From NCBI GenBank assembly GCA_017545095.1, contig JAFYCU010000148.1, positions 1-46,515 on the forward strand: 46,515 bases of DNA. The letters are read 5' to 3'. Position numbers and translations under genes: made by a program. Of this stretch, positions 35,839 through 43,220 are shown piece by piece. The notes below the pieces were generated by a model. That model was not told the origin of the DNA. It made no database searches and saw nothing but the letters and a program-made list of their open reading frames with translations. Within the stretch, counting starts at the first letter, position 1. The number at the start of each line of letters is the position of its first letter. This stretch comes from Muribaculaceae bacterium. Lineage in GTDB: Bacteria; Bacteroidota; Bacteroidia; Bacteroidales; Muribaculaceae.

Positions 35839-37140
35839 TTATCCTTTAAAGAATTGCTTCATTACTTCGATCATGGCCACATGGTCGCGGCACGAGGCGG
35901 TTTCACGTGCCGAGTGCATGGCCAGCAACGGGTTGCCCACGTCCACGCCCTCGATGTCGATTTGACCCGTGAGGATGTTGCCCAGCGTTGAACCGCCGGC
36001 CACATCGCTGTGGTTGACGAAATACTGGAACGGCACATCGGCCTGCTCGCACAGCACGCGGAAGATGGCTGCGGAATGGGCATCGCTCATATACTTGCAG
36101 TTAGCGTTGATTTTCACACACGGTCCGCCGCCCAGCACGGGGTGGTTGGTGGGATCGTATTTCTCGCCATAGTTGGGGTGGAATGCGTGGGCGTTGTCGG
36201 CCGAAATCATGAAGGACCGTGCGATGGCGCGGCCAAAGTCGTCGAAGCGTCCGCCGCCGGCCACCGTCAGGCGCACCAGCACGTTGGCCAGCACGGGTGA
36301 GCCAGCTCCTTGCTTGGTGCCGCTGCCGGTCTCTTCGTTATCGAAGATGGCCGCCACGCAGGTGGCATCGTCATCGGTGGCTTCAAGCAAGGCGGTGATG
36401 GCCGCATGGGCCATGCTCAGGTCGTCGAGACGGCCACAGGAGATGAACTCGTTGTCAAGACCAAACAGGGTAGCGCACTGCGTGTCGTAGAGCATCAGGT
36501 CGAAGTCGAGTATATCGGCCATGTCCACCTTCAGTTCGCTGGCAACCAGCTTCAGTAGCATGTTGTTGGCTTCGAGATGGTCGTTCACTTGCGCCACGAT
36601 AGGGAGCATGTCCTTCTGTTTCGACAGCGAGTTGCCCTCATTCACAGCACGGTTGAAGTGGATGGCCAGGTGTGAGATGCTCATCAACGGCCGTTCCACC
36701 TTGATGAGCCGTGTCACAGGGTGCAAAGCATCTGCACCGCGCAGAATCACACGACCTGCCACCGACAAAGGACGATCGAACCAAGTGTAAAGAATAGGAC
36801 CTCCATACACTTCGGTGTTCAGCTTCACGATACCACCTTCGGTAAGCATTTCGGCATGGGGCTTGATGCGGAAACAAGGCGAGTCGCTATGGGCAGCCAC
36901 AATCTTGAATCCCGTTTCGGCCGGTGATTTGCGGCCCACCTTGATGGCAAACAGCGCAGAGTCGTTCTTCGTCACATAAAACCGTTCGCCGGCTTTCCAC
37001 GTCATGGGGTCCTCCAGACGACGCTCGACATATCCATTCTGCTCGAGCAGCTCTTTCATCGTCTTTACCGCCAGAAAGTTGCACGGACTGGCATCCATGA
37101 ATCGCAAAAGCGATTCTACATATGGGTGGGTTGTTGTCAT
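35839..37140 (-). CDS. M18 family aminopeptidase
   Basis: This 433-residue zinc metallopeptidase of the M18 family (aspartyl aminopeptidase type) removes N-terminal residues, often acidic ones, from peptides in the cytoplasm. Zinc ligands and catalytic residues are in AAHSDSPCFRIKP (His, Asp), FDNEETGSGTKQGAGSP (Asp, Glu, Glu) and VNHSDVAGGSTLGNI near the C-terminus. The length is as expected. It lies 26 bases upstream of the phosphoglucomutase gene on the same strand, so the two are probably co-transcribed. Confidence 0.93.
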   Translation of the reverse strand: MTTTHPYVESLLRFMDASPCNFLAVKTMKELLEQNGYVERRLEDPMTWKAGERFYVTKNDSALFAIKVGRKSPAETGFKIVAAHSDSPCFRIKPHAEMLTEGGIVKLNTEVYGGPILYTWFDRPLSVAGRVILRGADALHPVTRLIKVERPLMSISHLAIHFNRAVNEGNSLSKQKDMLPIVAQVNDHLEANNMLLKLVASELKVDMADILDFDLMLYDTQCATLFGLDNEFISCGRLDDLSMAHAAITALLEATDDDATCVAAIFDNEETGSGTKQGAGSPVLANVLVRLTVAGGGRFDDFGRAIARSFMISADNAHAFHPNYGEKYDPTNHPVLGGGPCVKINANCKYMSDAHSAAIFRVLCEQADVPFQYFVNHSDVAGGSTLGNILTGQIDIEGVDVGNPLLAMHSARETASCRDHVAMIEVMKQFFKG

Positions 37141-37181
37141 ATTAAAATATCGTTTAATGTTATCAATTGTCGGTTATTAAA

Positions 37182-37691
37182 TCAGGAATTATACCTTACC
37201 GTGTGCAAAGCACGCAGCACATTGCACAGTGTTTGCCCCCAATAGTCGGTGAAATTCTCATAACACAGTCCAATCAGGTCGCTTTGGTCATCGCTGGTGG
37301 CATATTGCACCGCCTGAATCAGGTTGAAGAACTCTTGATACAGATCGGCCAGATTTTCCGACACCGTGGCCGAGATAGGGGTGTCGCTGTACTTCATATC
37401 GTCGCGAAACACCTCCAGATACACATCCTCGTCGGCCATCACCTGAGCGATGGTTTCGCGCACCTGGTCATAGCTTGTTTCATCGAGCGTGGACGAGATA
37501 TGGGCATCGGTCATCGAGCATATGCTCAAGTCGTTAGCACTGATATAGATGCGAGGCAATAGCTTGAGCATCGATGCCACAAATGCTTTTCGGTCGTAGT
37601 TTTGTGGCAATGCCTCAATGGCCTGGCAATATTCATTCGTCAATGCAATGAACGCCAACTCATTGGGTGATAGTTGATGGCTCTCATTCAT
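37182..37691 (-). CDS. DUF5063 domain protein
   Basis: This is a 169-residue cytoplasmic protein, acidic overall and predicted all-helical, with no signal peptide. The pattern LSPNELAFIALTNEYCQAIE at the start, the middle LPRIYI and the end NFTDYWGQTLCNVLRALH matches the DUF5063 family found across Bacteroidota. No function is established. It is 41 bases upstream of the aminopeptidase gene and may be in the same transcript. The start ATG at 37691 is the only reasonable one. Confidence 0.8.
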   Translation of the reverse strand: MNESHQLSPNELAFIALTNEYCQAIEALPQNYDRKAFVASMLKLLPRIYISANDLSICSMTDAHISSTLDETSYDQVRETIAQVMADEDVYLEVFRDDMKYSDTPISATVSENLADLYQEFFNLIQAVQYATSDDQSDLIGLCYENFTDYWGQTLCNVLRALHTVRYNS

Positions 37692-37738
37692 AATTACTGT
37701 TGAACACGTATCTTTACATAAAAATCAATTAACTCTTT

Positions 37739-37764
37739 AAGATGCGAGATGCAAGATGCAAGAG
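37739..37764. repeat. Heptamer array, GATGCAA type
   Basis: Three tandem 7-base units (GATGCGA, GATGCAA, GATGCAA) lie between the DUF5063 and nadD genes. A two-unit copy with the same flanks occurs inverted at 39153-39171, so the pair brackets nadD and gmk. Confidence 0.8.
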
Positions 37765-37777
37765 TCGCATTGCGCCG

Positions 37778-37814
37778 CTTGTTTACTTGTCTACTCATGA
37801 CTCATCACTTACGA
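37778..37814. repeat. Degenerate 7/8-base array overlapping the nadD 3' end
   Basis: Successive units CTTGTTTA, CTTGTCTA, CTCATGA, CTCATCA, CTTACGA run across the stop codon of nadD, so the last codons of the gene are part of the array. The units resemble those at the right edge of the window (CTCATAA, CTCGTAA). Confidence 0.55.
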
Positions 37815-38385
37815 ACAACTTGTGCCGAATCGCATATTGCTCAACGTCGTCGGGCACATAGAACCGGGCACTGTTGCCTGCGGCTATCAATTCGCGCACT
37901 GTTGTCGAAGAAATCTCGATAATTGGGGCATCAACAAGTGTTACACGTCCTTGCAGTTCTGGTGGAATCACCACATCGTATCCAAACCGAGGATAAACGA
38001 GCAATCGATGGTTGGCCACAATCGCATCGGCCTCTTTCCAGCGTTTCCAAGCTGCCCAGTTATCTGCTCCGATGAGCAGCAAAAACTCATCATCGGGAAA
38101 CTTCTTTTCGAGTGCTCGCAGGGTGTCGATGGTGTAGCTTGGACGTGGCAGCTGCATCTCAAAAGCCGATGTCACCGCACCAGGGATGTGGCGGGTCACC
38201 ATCTCGGTCATGCGCAGCCGGTGGGTCTCGGCGGCCAGATGCTGGCCGCTCTTGAAGGGGTTCTCGGGGGTGACCATCAGCCACAGCTGGTCCACCAATC
38301 CCTGCCTAAGCACATGGCTGGCAATGATGGCATGACCCACATGAATGGGATTAAACGAGCCGCCAAATATCCCTATCTTTTTCAT
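37795..38385 (-). CDS. nadD: Nicotinate-nucleotide adenylyltransferase
   Basis: This enzyme joins ATP and nicotinate mononucleotide to deamido-NAD, a late step of NAD synthesis. It has 196 residues from the ATG at 38385; a TTG two codons earlier adds nothing conserved. The nucleotidyltransferase HxGH-type site is GGSFNPIHVGH at the N-terminus and the second motif is SSTTVREL near the C-terminus. The last codons are contributed by a degenerate repeat array, so the C-terminus may vary between strains. It follows gmk and yicC on the minus strand, a common trio in Bacteroidota. Confidence 0.93.
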   Translation of the reverse strand: MKKIGIFGGSFNPIHVGHAIIASHVLRQGLVDQLWLMVTPENPFKSGQHLAAETHRLRMTEMVTRHIPGAVTSAFEMQLPRPSYTIDTLRALEKKFPDDEFLLLIGADNWAAWKRWKEADAIVANHRLLVYPRFGYDVVIPPELQGRVTLVDAPIIEISSTTVRELIAAGNSARFYVPDDVEQYAIRHKLFVSDES

Positions 38386-38424
38386 AACCAAGTATCAACG
38401 ATTAAACGAGCCTTCTTTCCAAAT

Positions 38425-38484
38425 ACTGAAAACTGAAAAACCGATAACTGAAATCTGAAAACTCAGAACTGAGAACTGACAACT
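38425..38484. repeat. Heptamer array, CTGAAAA type
   Basis: Eight 7-base units can be read in register with one extra A: CTGAAAA, CTGAAAA, CCGATAA, CTGAAAT, CTGAAAA, CTCAGAA, CTGAGAA, CTGACAA. They fill most of the gap between nadD and gmk. The first part matches the array before proS (43187-43215) almost base for base. Confidence 0.8.
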
Positions 38485-38495
38485 TTCCCCGCATC

Positions 38496-39068
38496 TTAGT
38501 TAACAAAGTCATTAATCAGTTGCCACACTTGTTGCACAGCCTCGTCGAGCACATCGTTCACCACAGTGTGATCGAATTGCGTAGCAAACGTCATCTCATA
38601 TTCAGCCTTGTTCACGCGGTTTTCGATGTCTTCAGGCGAGTCGGTGCCTCGGTTCACGAGTCGCTGACGCAGCACATCTACACTGGGCGGTTGGATAAAG
38701 ATGCTCAGTGCATGGTCGCCATACAGCTTCTTGACATTGATGCCACCTTTCACATCAACATCCAGCACCACGTTGCATCCGGCATCGTTGATGCGACTGA
38801 TTTCGCGCTTGAGCGTGCCATAGAATCGTCCAGGGTACACCTCCTCGTATTCGGCAAATGCGTCTTGGGCAATCTCTTCACGGAATTGCTCTTCGGTCAT
38901 GAAGTAATAGTCCACACCATGCTGTTCTGCTCCTCGAATGGGGCGTGTGGTGGCCGACACCGAAAACGCCAGACACAACCGGGGATCATCAATGATGCGG
39001 CCAATAATTGTCGATTTACCCGACCCCGATGGAGCCGATATAATAATCAGTTTTCCTGTTTGTTCCAT
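38496..39068 (-). CDS. gmk: Guanylate kinase
   Basis: This 190-residue enzyme phosphorylates GMP to GDP. The P-loop SAPSGSGKST lies at residues 10-19; the GMP-binding region has SATTRPIRGAEQHGVDYYF and EYEEVYPGRFYGT; the lid follows near RLVNRGTDSPEDIENR. All are typical and the length is normal. It lies between yicC and nadD on the minus strand. The gap downstream of it is taken up by a heptamer array. Confidence 0.96.
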   Translation of the reverse strand: MEQTGKLIIISAPSGSGKSTIIGRIIDDPRLCLAFSVSATTRPIRGAEQHGVDYYFMTEEQFREEIAQDAFAEYEEVYPGRFYGTLKREISRINDAGCNVVLDVDVKGGINVKKLYGDHALSIFIQPPSVDVLRQRLVNRGTDSPEDIENRVNKAEYEMTFATQFDHTVVNDVLDEAVQQVWQLINDFVN

Positions 39069-39152
39069 ACTGCTAAAGTAATATGTCGGTTATCGTTTAA
39101 CGCAAAATAGAGACTGCGAAACGGTTATTAGCCACAAAGTGGCACGATACAG

Positions 39153-39171
39153 CTCTTGCATCTCGCATCTT
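39153..39171. repeat. Heptamer array, GATGCAA type, inverted copy
   Basis: Read on the minus strand this is AAGATGCGAGATGCAAGAG, the same as 37739-37764 but with one heptamer fewer. It touches the yicC stop codon (39171-39173). A small hairpin GCCAC/GTGGC lies just beyond at 39131-39143. Confidence 0.75.
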
Positions 39172-40049
39172 TACAAAACATTCAGCACCTGCTCTTTGAT
39201 TTGCTCCAGATGGTCCTTCATGCGCACCACAAGCTTTTGCAGCTCGGCTTGGTTGGCTTTCGAGCCCAAGGTGTTGATTTCGCGGCCCATTTCCTGCGCG
39301 ATAAAGCCCAGTTTCTTGCCCTGGCCGCTTTCGCCATGAAGCGTGTCGAGGAAATAAGTGAGGTGGTTTTGCAAGCGGATTTTTTCCTCAGTTATATCGA
39401 GTTTCTCGATATAGTAAATCAGTTCCTGCTCCAAGCGGTTGTTGTCATATTCCACCCCTTCAAGCATGGCCAAAGCATCGGTGATACGCGCCTTAATTTT
39501 CTCAATTCGCGACTGTTCATATTGAGGCACTTCATCGAGCAGCTGCTGGATGGCTGCGATTTTTTCTTCAAAGAATCGCTCCAGCCTGTCGCCTTCTTGC
39601 CGGCGGAACGCTCCCAGAGGGTCGAGGGCTTCTTTCACCACTCGACTCAGCATCTCGCTCTCGGCAGGGTCGAGGGTGTCGGTAACGCTTTCACTGGTTA
39701 TGGCGTCGGGCAGACGCAGCAGCGTGGCATACCAGTCGTCGGGTAGAGCAATGCCCAGCGTGCGCGAAGCCTCCTCGAGTTGAGCCTTATAACAGGCCAA
39801 CATCGGCACATTCACCTTCGTCGATGCTTGTGTTCCGTCGCACTCACAACTCACTGTTAGTTCCACCTTGCCACGAAGCAGCATTTGCGACACCATCTTG
39901 CGCAACTCCAATTCCACCTCGCGATAAGGTTGAGGCATGCGCACCGACAGGTCGAGCTGCTTGCTGTTGAGCGATTTGACTTCGGCGGTGATTTTGTGAA
40001 TTCCCACTGTGGCAGTGGCCTTGCCAAATCCTGTCATCGATAATATCAT
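39171..40049 (-). CDS. yicC: YicC family protein (endoribonuclease)
   Basis: This 292-residue protein of the YicC/YloC family is known from E. coli and Bacillus as an RNA-binding endoribonuclease. The N-terminal YicC domain starts SMTGFGKATATVG and continues with EVKSLNSKQLDLSVRMPQ. The C-terminal DUF1732 domain has the acidic, helix-rich stretch ending with GREINTLGSKANQAELQKLVVRMKDHLEQIKEQVLNVL. Both are complete. It sits upstream of gmk on the same strand, and has a -7 match 36 bases before its ATG. Confidence 0.92.
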   Translation of the reverse strand: MILSMTGFGKATATVGIHKITAEVKSLNSKQLDLSVRMPQPYREVELELRKMVSQMLLRGKVELTVSCECDGTQASTKVNVPMLACYKAQLEEASRTLGIALPDDWYATLLRLPDAITSESVTDTLDPAESEMLSRVVKEALDPLGAFRRQEGDRLERFFEEKIAAIQQLLDEVPQYEQSRIEKIKARITDALAMLEGVEYDNNRLEQELIYYIEKLDITEEKIRLQNHLTYFLDTLHGESGQGKKLGFIAQEMGREINTLGSKANQAELQKLVVRMKDHLEQIKEQVLNVL

Positions 40050-40084
40050 ATCAGTCCATTTTGGGGGTCATCGAATAAATATTG

Positions 40085-40092
40085 CAAATTTA
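40085..40092 (-). promoter_or_regulatory. Possible yicC promoter (-7 element)
   Basis: On the minus strand TAAATTTG matches the TAnnTTTG consensus exactly, 36 bases before the yicC ATG. No clear TTTG lies 20 bases upstream. The 186-base gap between the divergent yicC and tsaB genes holds this site and the tsaB one, and little else. Confidence 0.4.
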
Positions 40093-40209
40093 CAGCTTTT
40101 TTCGGCTCGCACCGCTATGTGGAGGGCGAAAAAATCAAAAAAAAGTATAATTCCATCAACTTACCGAAAGAAAACGCCTTCCCAACGGCCATGGCATTAT
40201 ACTTTTTTG

Positions 40210-40217
40210 TAATTTTG
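40210..40217 (+). promoter_or_regulatory. Possible tsaB promoter (-7 element)
   Basis: TAATTTTG matches the Bacteroidota -7 consensus and lies 18 bases before the tsaB ATG, in the gap between the divergent yicC and tsaB genes. The -33 element is not clear. Confidence 0.4.
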
Positions 40218-40235
40218 TGGTCTGATTGAAATAGA

Positions 40236-40937
40236 ATGGCAACACTGTTGAATATCGAGACATCGACCGACGTCTGTTCGGTGGCTCTCACTGCCGATGG
40301 GCAGGTGCTCGACCACCACGAGAACTACGAGGGTCAGACACACTCCACGTTGTTGAGTGCTTTTGTGCGCGATGCGTTGCACTACGTCCGTTCGCGCGAA
40401 ATGCATCTCGATGCTGTGGCTGTGAGTCTGGGGCCAGGGTCCTACACGGGATTGCGCATCGGCCTGAGCGAGGCTAAAGGTGTGGCTTTCGGGCTGGGAA
40501 TACCGCTCATCGGGGTGGGGACGTTGCCGTTGCTCACCGTAAGTGCGATGTTTGCCGACTTTTATGACGATCACGCGCTCTTCGCACCCATGATTGATGC
40601 GCGGCGTATGGAGGTTTACACTGCAGTCTATAATTCGGCCCTCACGCCGCTGATCGAGCCGCAGCCCATGATTCTCGACAGCAACACAATGGCCGACCTG
40701 CTCAACCGGCACACAATGGTGTTCATCGGCAACGGAGCGGCCAAGGCACAGCAGGTGATTCAACACGCCAATGCCATATTCAAACCCGAGGTGAAACCTG
40801 TAGCGCTCGATATGATGGCTCTTGCCGAGAAAGCTTTCCGAGAACGAGACTTCATCGATGTGGCCTATTCAACACCGCTCTATCTCAAAGAGTTTCAGGC
40901 AATCAAGCCGAAAAACAAGGTGCTTGAAAACGTGTGA
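40236..40937 (+). CDS. tsaB: tRNA threonylcarbamoyladenosine synthesis protein TsaB
   Basis: This 233-residue protein of the ASKHA fold (YeaZ) is a partner of TsaD in placing threonylcarbamoyl on A37 of ANN-reading tRNAs. The N-terminal LNIETSTDVCSVAL strand-turn, GPGSYTGLRIGLSEAKGVAFG (the best conserved segment of the family) and MIDARRMEVYTAVY are present. The length is normal. It opens a plus-strand run with DUF4290 and rimM genes, so translation is a common theme here. A weak CTATC/GATAG inverted repeat follows at 40941-40952. Confidence 0.94.
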   Translation: MATLLNIETSTDVCSVALTADGQVLDHHENYEGQTHSTLLSAFVRDALHYVRSREMHLDAVAVSLGPGSYTGLRIGLSEAKGVAFGLGIPLIGVGTLPLLTVSAMFADFYDDHALFAPMIDARRMEVYTAVYNSALTPLIEPQPMILDSNTMADLLNRHTMVFIGNGAAKAQQVIQHANAIFKPEVKPVALDMMALAEKAFRERDFIDVAYSTPLYLKEFQAIKPKNKVLENV

Positions 40938-40993
40938 TAACTATCGTGATAGGCGCATTCAGTTTTTAGTAATTTAAAACCACAAACAACAAA

Positions 40994-41584
40994 GTGCTGA
41001 TATACAATTCGCAACTCAAGAAACTGGTGCTTCCCGAATATGGGCGCAACATCCAGCAAATGGTGGACCACTGCCTAACCCTCAGCGACCGCGAGCAACG
41101 CAACCGCTGTGCCTTCACCATCGTGGCCATCATGGACAACATGTTCCCCGAATTGCGCAAGGAGGCTGATTACAAGCAGAAACTTTGGGACCACCTTGCC
41201 ATCATGAGCGACTTCAAGCTCGATGTCGACTACCCCTATCCGGTGGTGCAACGCGAGCGTCTCGACACCAAGCCCGAGGCGGTGCCCTACCAGCTCGTGC
41301 CCATTCGCTATCGCCACTACGGCAAGATTATCGAGCGCATGATTGAGCGGGCCACGCAATATCCCGAGGGCGACGAGCGAGATGCGCTTGTCATGCTGCT
41401 GGCCAACCATATGAAGAAATCGATTTGCCAAATCAGCAACGAGGTAGTGGAAGATGCCAAGATTTTCAACGATTTGGCACACTATTCTCATGGTGCCATC
41501 GTTCTTAATCCAGCTACTCATGCGTTACATGAGTTCCAAATTGCCCCCGTACCACAGCAGGGCAAGAAAAAGAAAAAGAAATGA
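40994..41584 (+). CDS. DUF4290 domain protein
   Basis: This 196-residue soluble protein is restricted, as far as I know, to Bacteroidota; no function is known. It starts with GTG at 40994 (LIYNSQLKKLVLPEYGRNIQQMV), the conserved beginning of the family, with the later NMFPELR and DYPYP also typical. It is predicted mostly helical and ends in a run of six lysines, suggesting contact with nucleic acid or ribosomes. The lysine codons run into the rimM start (four-base overlap), so translation of the two is coupled. Confidence 0.85.
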   Translation: MLIYNSQLKKLVLPEYGRNIQQMVDHCLTLSDREQRNRCAFTIVAIMDNMFPELRKEADYKQKLWDHLAIMSDFKLDVDYPYPVVQRERLDTKPEAVPYQLVPIRYRHYGKIIERMIERATQYPEGDERDALVMLLANHMKKSICQISNEVVEDAKIFNDLAHYSHGAIVLNPATHALHEFQIAPVPQQGKKKKKK

Positions 41585-42111
41585 TCACCCGCGACCAGCT
41601 CATCGAAATCGGGCTCTTCAACAAACCCCATGGTGTGAACGGCGAGGTGTCGGCTACACTCGACATCGATGCCGCGCATCTTGCTGGATGCTCGTGCCTG
41701 ATAGCCGAAATTGACGGCATTTTTGTGCCATTCTTTGTCAACAACTTTCGGGGCAAGGGTGCCGGAAAGGTGTTGCTCACCATCGATGGCCTGGATAGCG
41801 ACACCGAAGCTGCCATGCTGGCCACACACGAGGCCTATGTGCTTAAGACCGATTTCGAACGCTTGGCCATCGACGATGACGATGATGCTTACCCGCTCGA
41901 CTTTTTCATCGGTTTCACAGTCAAAGATGGCGATTTGCCAGTGGGCGAGATTGTCGACATCAACGATGACACCGACAATGTGCTTTTTGTGGTGCAACGT
42001 GCCGATGGTTCGCTGGTGCAACTGCCGGCTGTCGATGATTTGATTGATGAAATCGACGCCGAGAATCAAACACTGATCATGGACCTGCCAACCGGCATTT
42101 TAGATATTTGA
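41581..42111 (+). CDS. rimM: Ribosome maturation factor RimM
   Basis: This 176-residue protein assists 30S subunit assembly by binding ribosomal protein S19 and the 16S rRNA head. The N-terminal RimM domain has the family GLFNKPHGVNGEV start, followed by a PRC-barrel domain (from about residue 95, DFFIGFTVKDGDLPVG) with the LVQLPAVDDLIDEIDAENQTLIMDLPTGIL end. It is quite acidic. It overlaps the DUF4290 gene. Many Bacteroidota have murA beside rimM; none is seen here. Confidence 0.92.
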   Translation: MITRDQLIEIGLFNKPHGVNGEVSATLDIDAAHLAGCSCLIAEIDGIFVPFFVNNFRGKGAGKVLLTIDGLDSDTEAAMLATHEAYVLKTDFERLAIDDDDDAYPLDFFIGFTVKDGDLPVGEIVDINDDTDNVLFVVQRADGSLVQLPAVDDLIDEIDAENQTLIMDLPTGILDI

Positions 42112-42138
42112 ACACATTAAATGAATTGATGATTGCAT

Positions 42139-42438
42139 ATGAAGATTTATGACGAAAACGATGCTATCGACTTCATCAAGCAAAATGTCCCCGAAGCCAG
42201 TAGTTATAGTTTCGATGATTTGATTTTGGTCATCGACACGATGTTTGATTTCTACGATAGGATCGACGATGATGAGGAAGCGGACGAGTCTGTCGACGTC
42301 GACCAAATGGCCGATTACATCATGCGCGATTTGGCCCGCTTCGACAGCCCCATTACACGCGACCACATGGCTGCCATCGTGAAGGCGGAACTGGACTACG
42401 AAGCCACATTGGATCTTGGCGATGACGACGAATCTTAA
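42139..42438 (+). CDS. Small acidic protein of unknown function
   Basis: This protein has 99 residues from the ATG at 42139, strongly acidic (long Asp/Glu runs in the middle and at the C-terminus), predicted helical, with no signal peptide or membrane segment. I do not recognise a family. Codon use is like that of the neighbours, and it fills the space between rimM and the OmpA-domain gene (gaps 27 and 11 bases), so it is very probably a real gene in the same transcript. The charge pattern suggests a binding protein for basic partners, but this is only inference. Confidence 0.65.
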   Translation: MKIYDENDAIDFIKQNVPEASSYSFDDLILVIDTMFDFYDRIDDDEEADESVDVDQMADYIMRDLARFDSPITRDHMAAIVKAELDYEATLDLGDDDES

Positions 42439-42449
42439 TTTGAAGTGAC

Positions 42450-43088
42450 ATGAAAGTGCTGAAAAATTTGCTTTATGTGCTTTTGTTGTTGGCTGTGGCA
42501 ATGCCTCAGCTAGCCGACGCACGCAAGAAGAAAGTCGATATTTACGACCTCTCGCTCGACGACAATCTTGAACTGCCCGAAATCAACAACGACAAACAGG
42601 CCGACCGCGTGCAAGAATATCAATATAAAGTGGCTGTTGAACTGAAGAAGGCAAGCTACGACGTTGAGCTCATGCGCGACGATGAAGTGATTGTTGTCAC
42701 CATCCCCGCCAGTAGGCTTTTTGCGGCCAACGACACCGTGCTCACCGATGTGGGGGCCAAGTTGCTCGCTCCGCTCACACGCTACCTCAAGAATCCGGGG
42801 TTCTACAAGATGCTTCTGGTCATGCATAGCGACAATACCGGCAGCGATAAGTACACCCTCAATCTCACACGGCAGCGTGTCAATGCCGTTTACGACTGGT
42901 TCGACGAAAAGTCAAGCGTCGATTTCGTGGTACCCTACGCCCTTGGCGACACCGACCCCATCACCGACAACAACTCGATGGACTCGCGCAAGCGCAACCG
43001 GAGACTCGATATCTACCTCGTTCCCGAAGAAGTGATGATTAACCAAGCCAAAAAAGGCAAAATCAACATCAATCTCATTACCAAGTGA
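42450..43088 (+). CDS. OmpA C-terminal domain protein, periplasmic
   Basis: This 212-residue protein has a signal peptide (VLKNLLYVLLLLAVAMPQLADA). From about residue 75 it has the OmpA/MotB peptidoglycan-binding domain: a strand-loop around FAANDTVLTDVGAKLLAPL, a MLLVMHSDNTGS strand in place of the usual GHTDNxGS, LNLTRQRVNAVYDWF, and the arginine-rich SRKRNRRLDIYLVP helix-strand that holds the diaminopimelate-binding Arg. No beta-barrel precedes it, so it is soluble in the periplasm rather than an outer-membrane porin. It would bind peptidoglycan. It lies 11 bases after the acidic protein gene. Confidence 0.85.
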   Translation: MKVLKNLLYVLLLLAVAMPQLADARKKKVDIYDLSLDDNLELPEINNDKQADRVQEYQYKVAVELKKASYDVELMRDDEVIVVTIPASRLFAANDTVLTDVGAKLLAPLTRYLKNPGFYKMLLVMHSDNTGSDKYTLNLTRQRVNAVYDWFDEKSSVDFVVPYALGDTDPITDNNSMDSRKRNRRLDIYLVPEEVMINQAKKGKININLITK

Positions 43089-43090
43089 TA

Positions 43091-43116
43091 CAAGAACCGA
43101 GAAGCGAGAACCAAGA
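43091..43116. repeat. Heptamer array, GAACCRA type
   Basis: Three 7-base units (GAACCGA, GAAGCGA, GAACCAA) follow the stop of the OmpA-domain gene. The next 45 bases resemble those following the array at 46271 (shared AGGGT, then CCTTaGAGGCC, then CTCCC), so both seem to be copies of one longer intergenic element. Confidence 0.7.
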
Positions 43117-43186
43117 CATAGGGTACAACCACTTAGAATCCTTAGAGGCCATAGACTCCCTATTTCGCGTTAGTCCCCAATCAAAA

Positions 43187-43215
43187 CTGAAAACTGAAAA
43201 CCGATAACAGACAAC
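43187..43215. repeat. Heptamer array, CTGAAAA type, before proS
   Basis: Four 7-base units (CTGAAAA, CTGAAAA, CCGATAA, CAGACAA) end six bases before the proS ATG. The first three are the same, in the same order, as the start of the array between nadD and gmk. Confidence 0.75.
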
Positions 43216-43220
43216 AAATA

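Noticed and set aside
37739..38484. Short repeats considered as a CRISPR array
   Set aside because: Units are 7 bases with no spacers of constant length, and no cas gene is present.
39131..39143. GCCAC/GTGGC hairpin after yicC as a terminator
   Set aside because: It has a five-base stem and no T run on either side; chance is likely.
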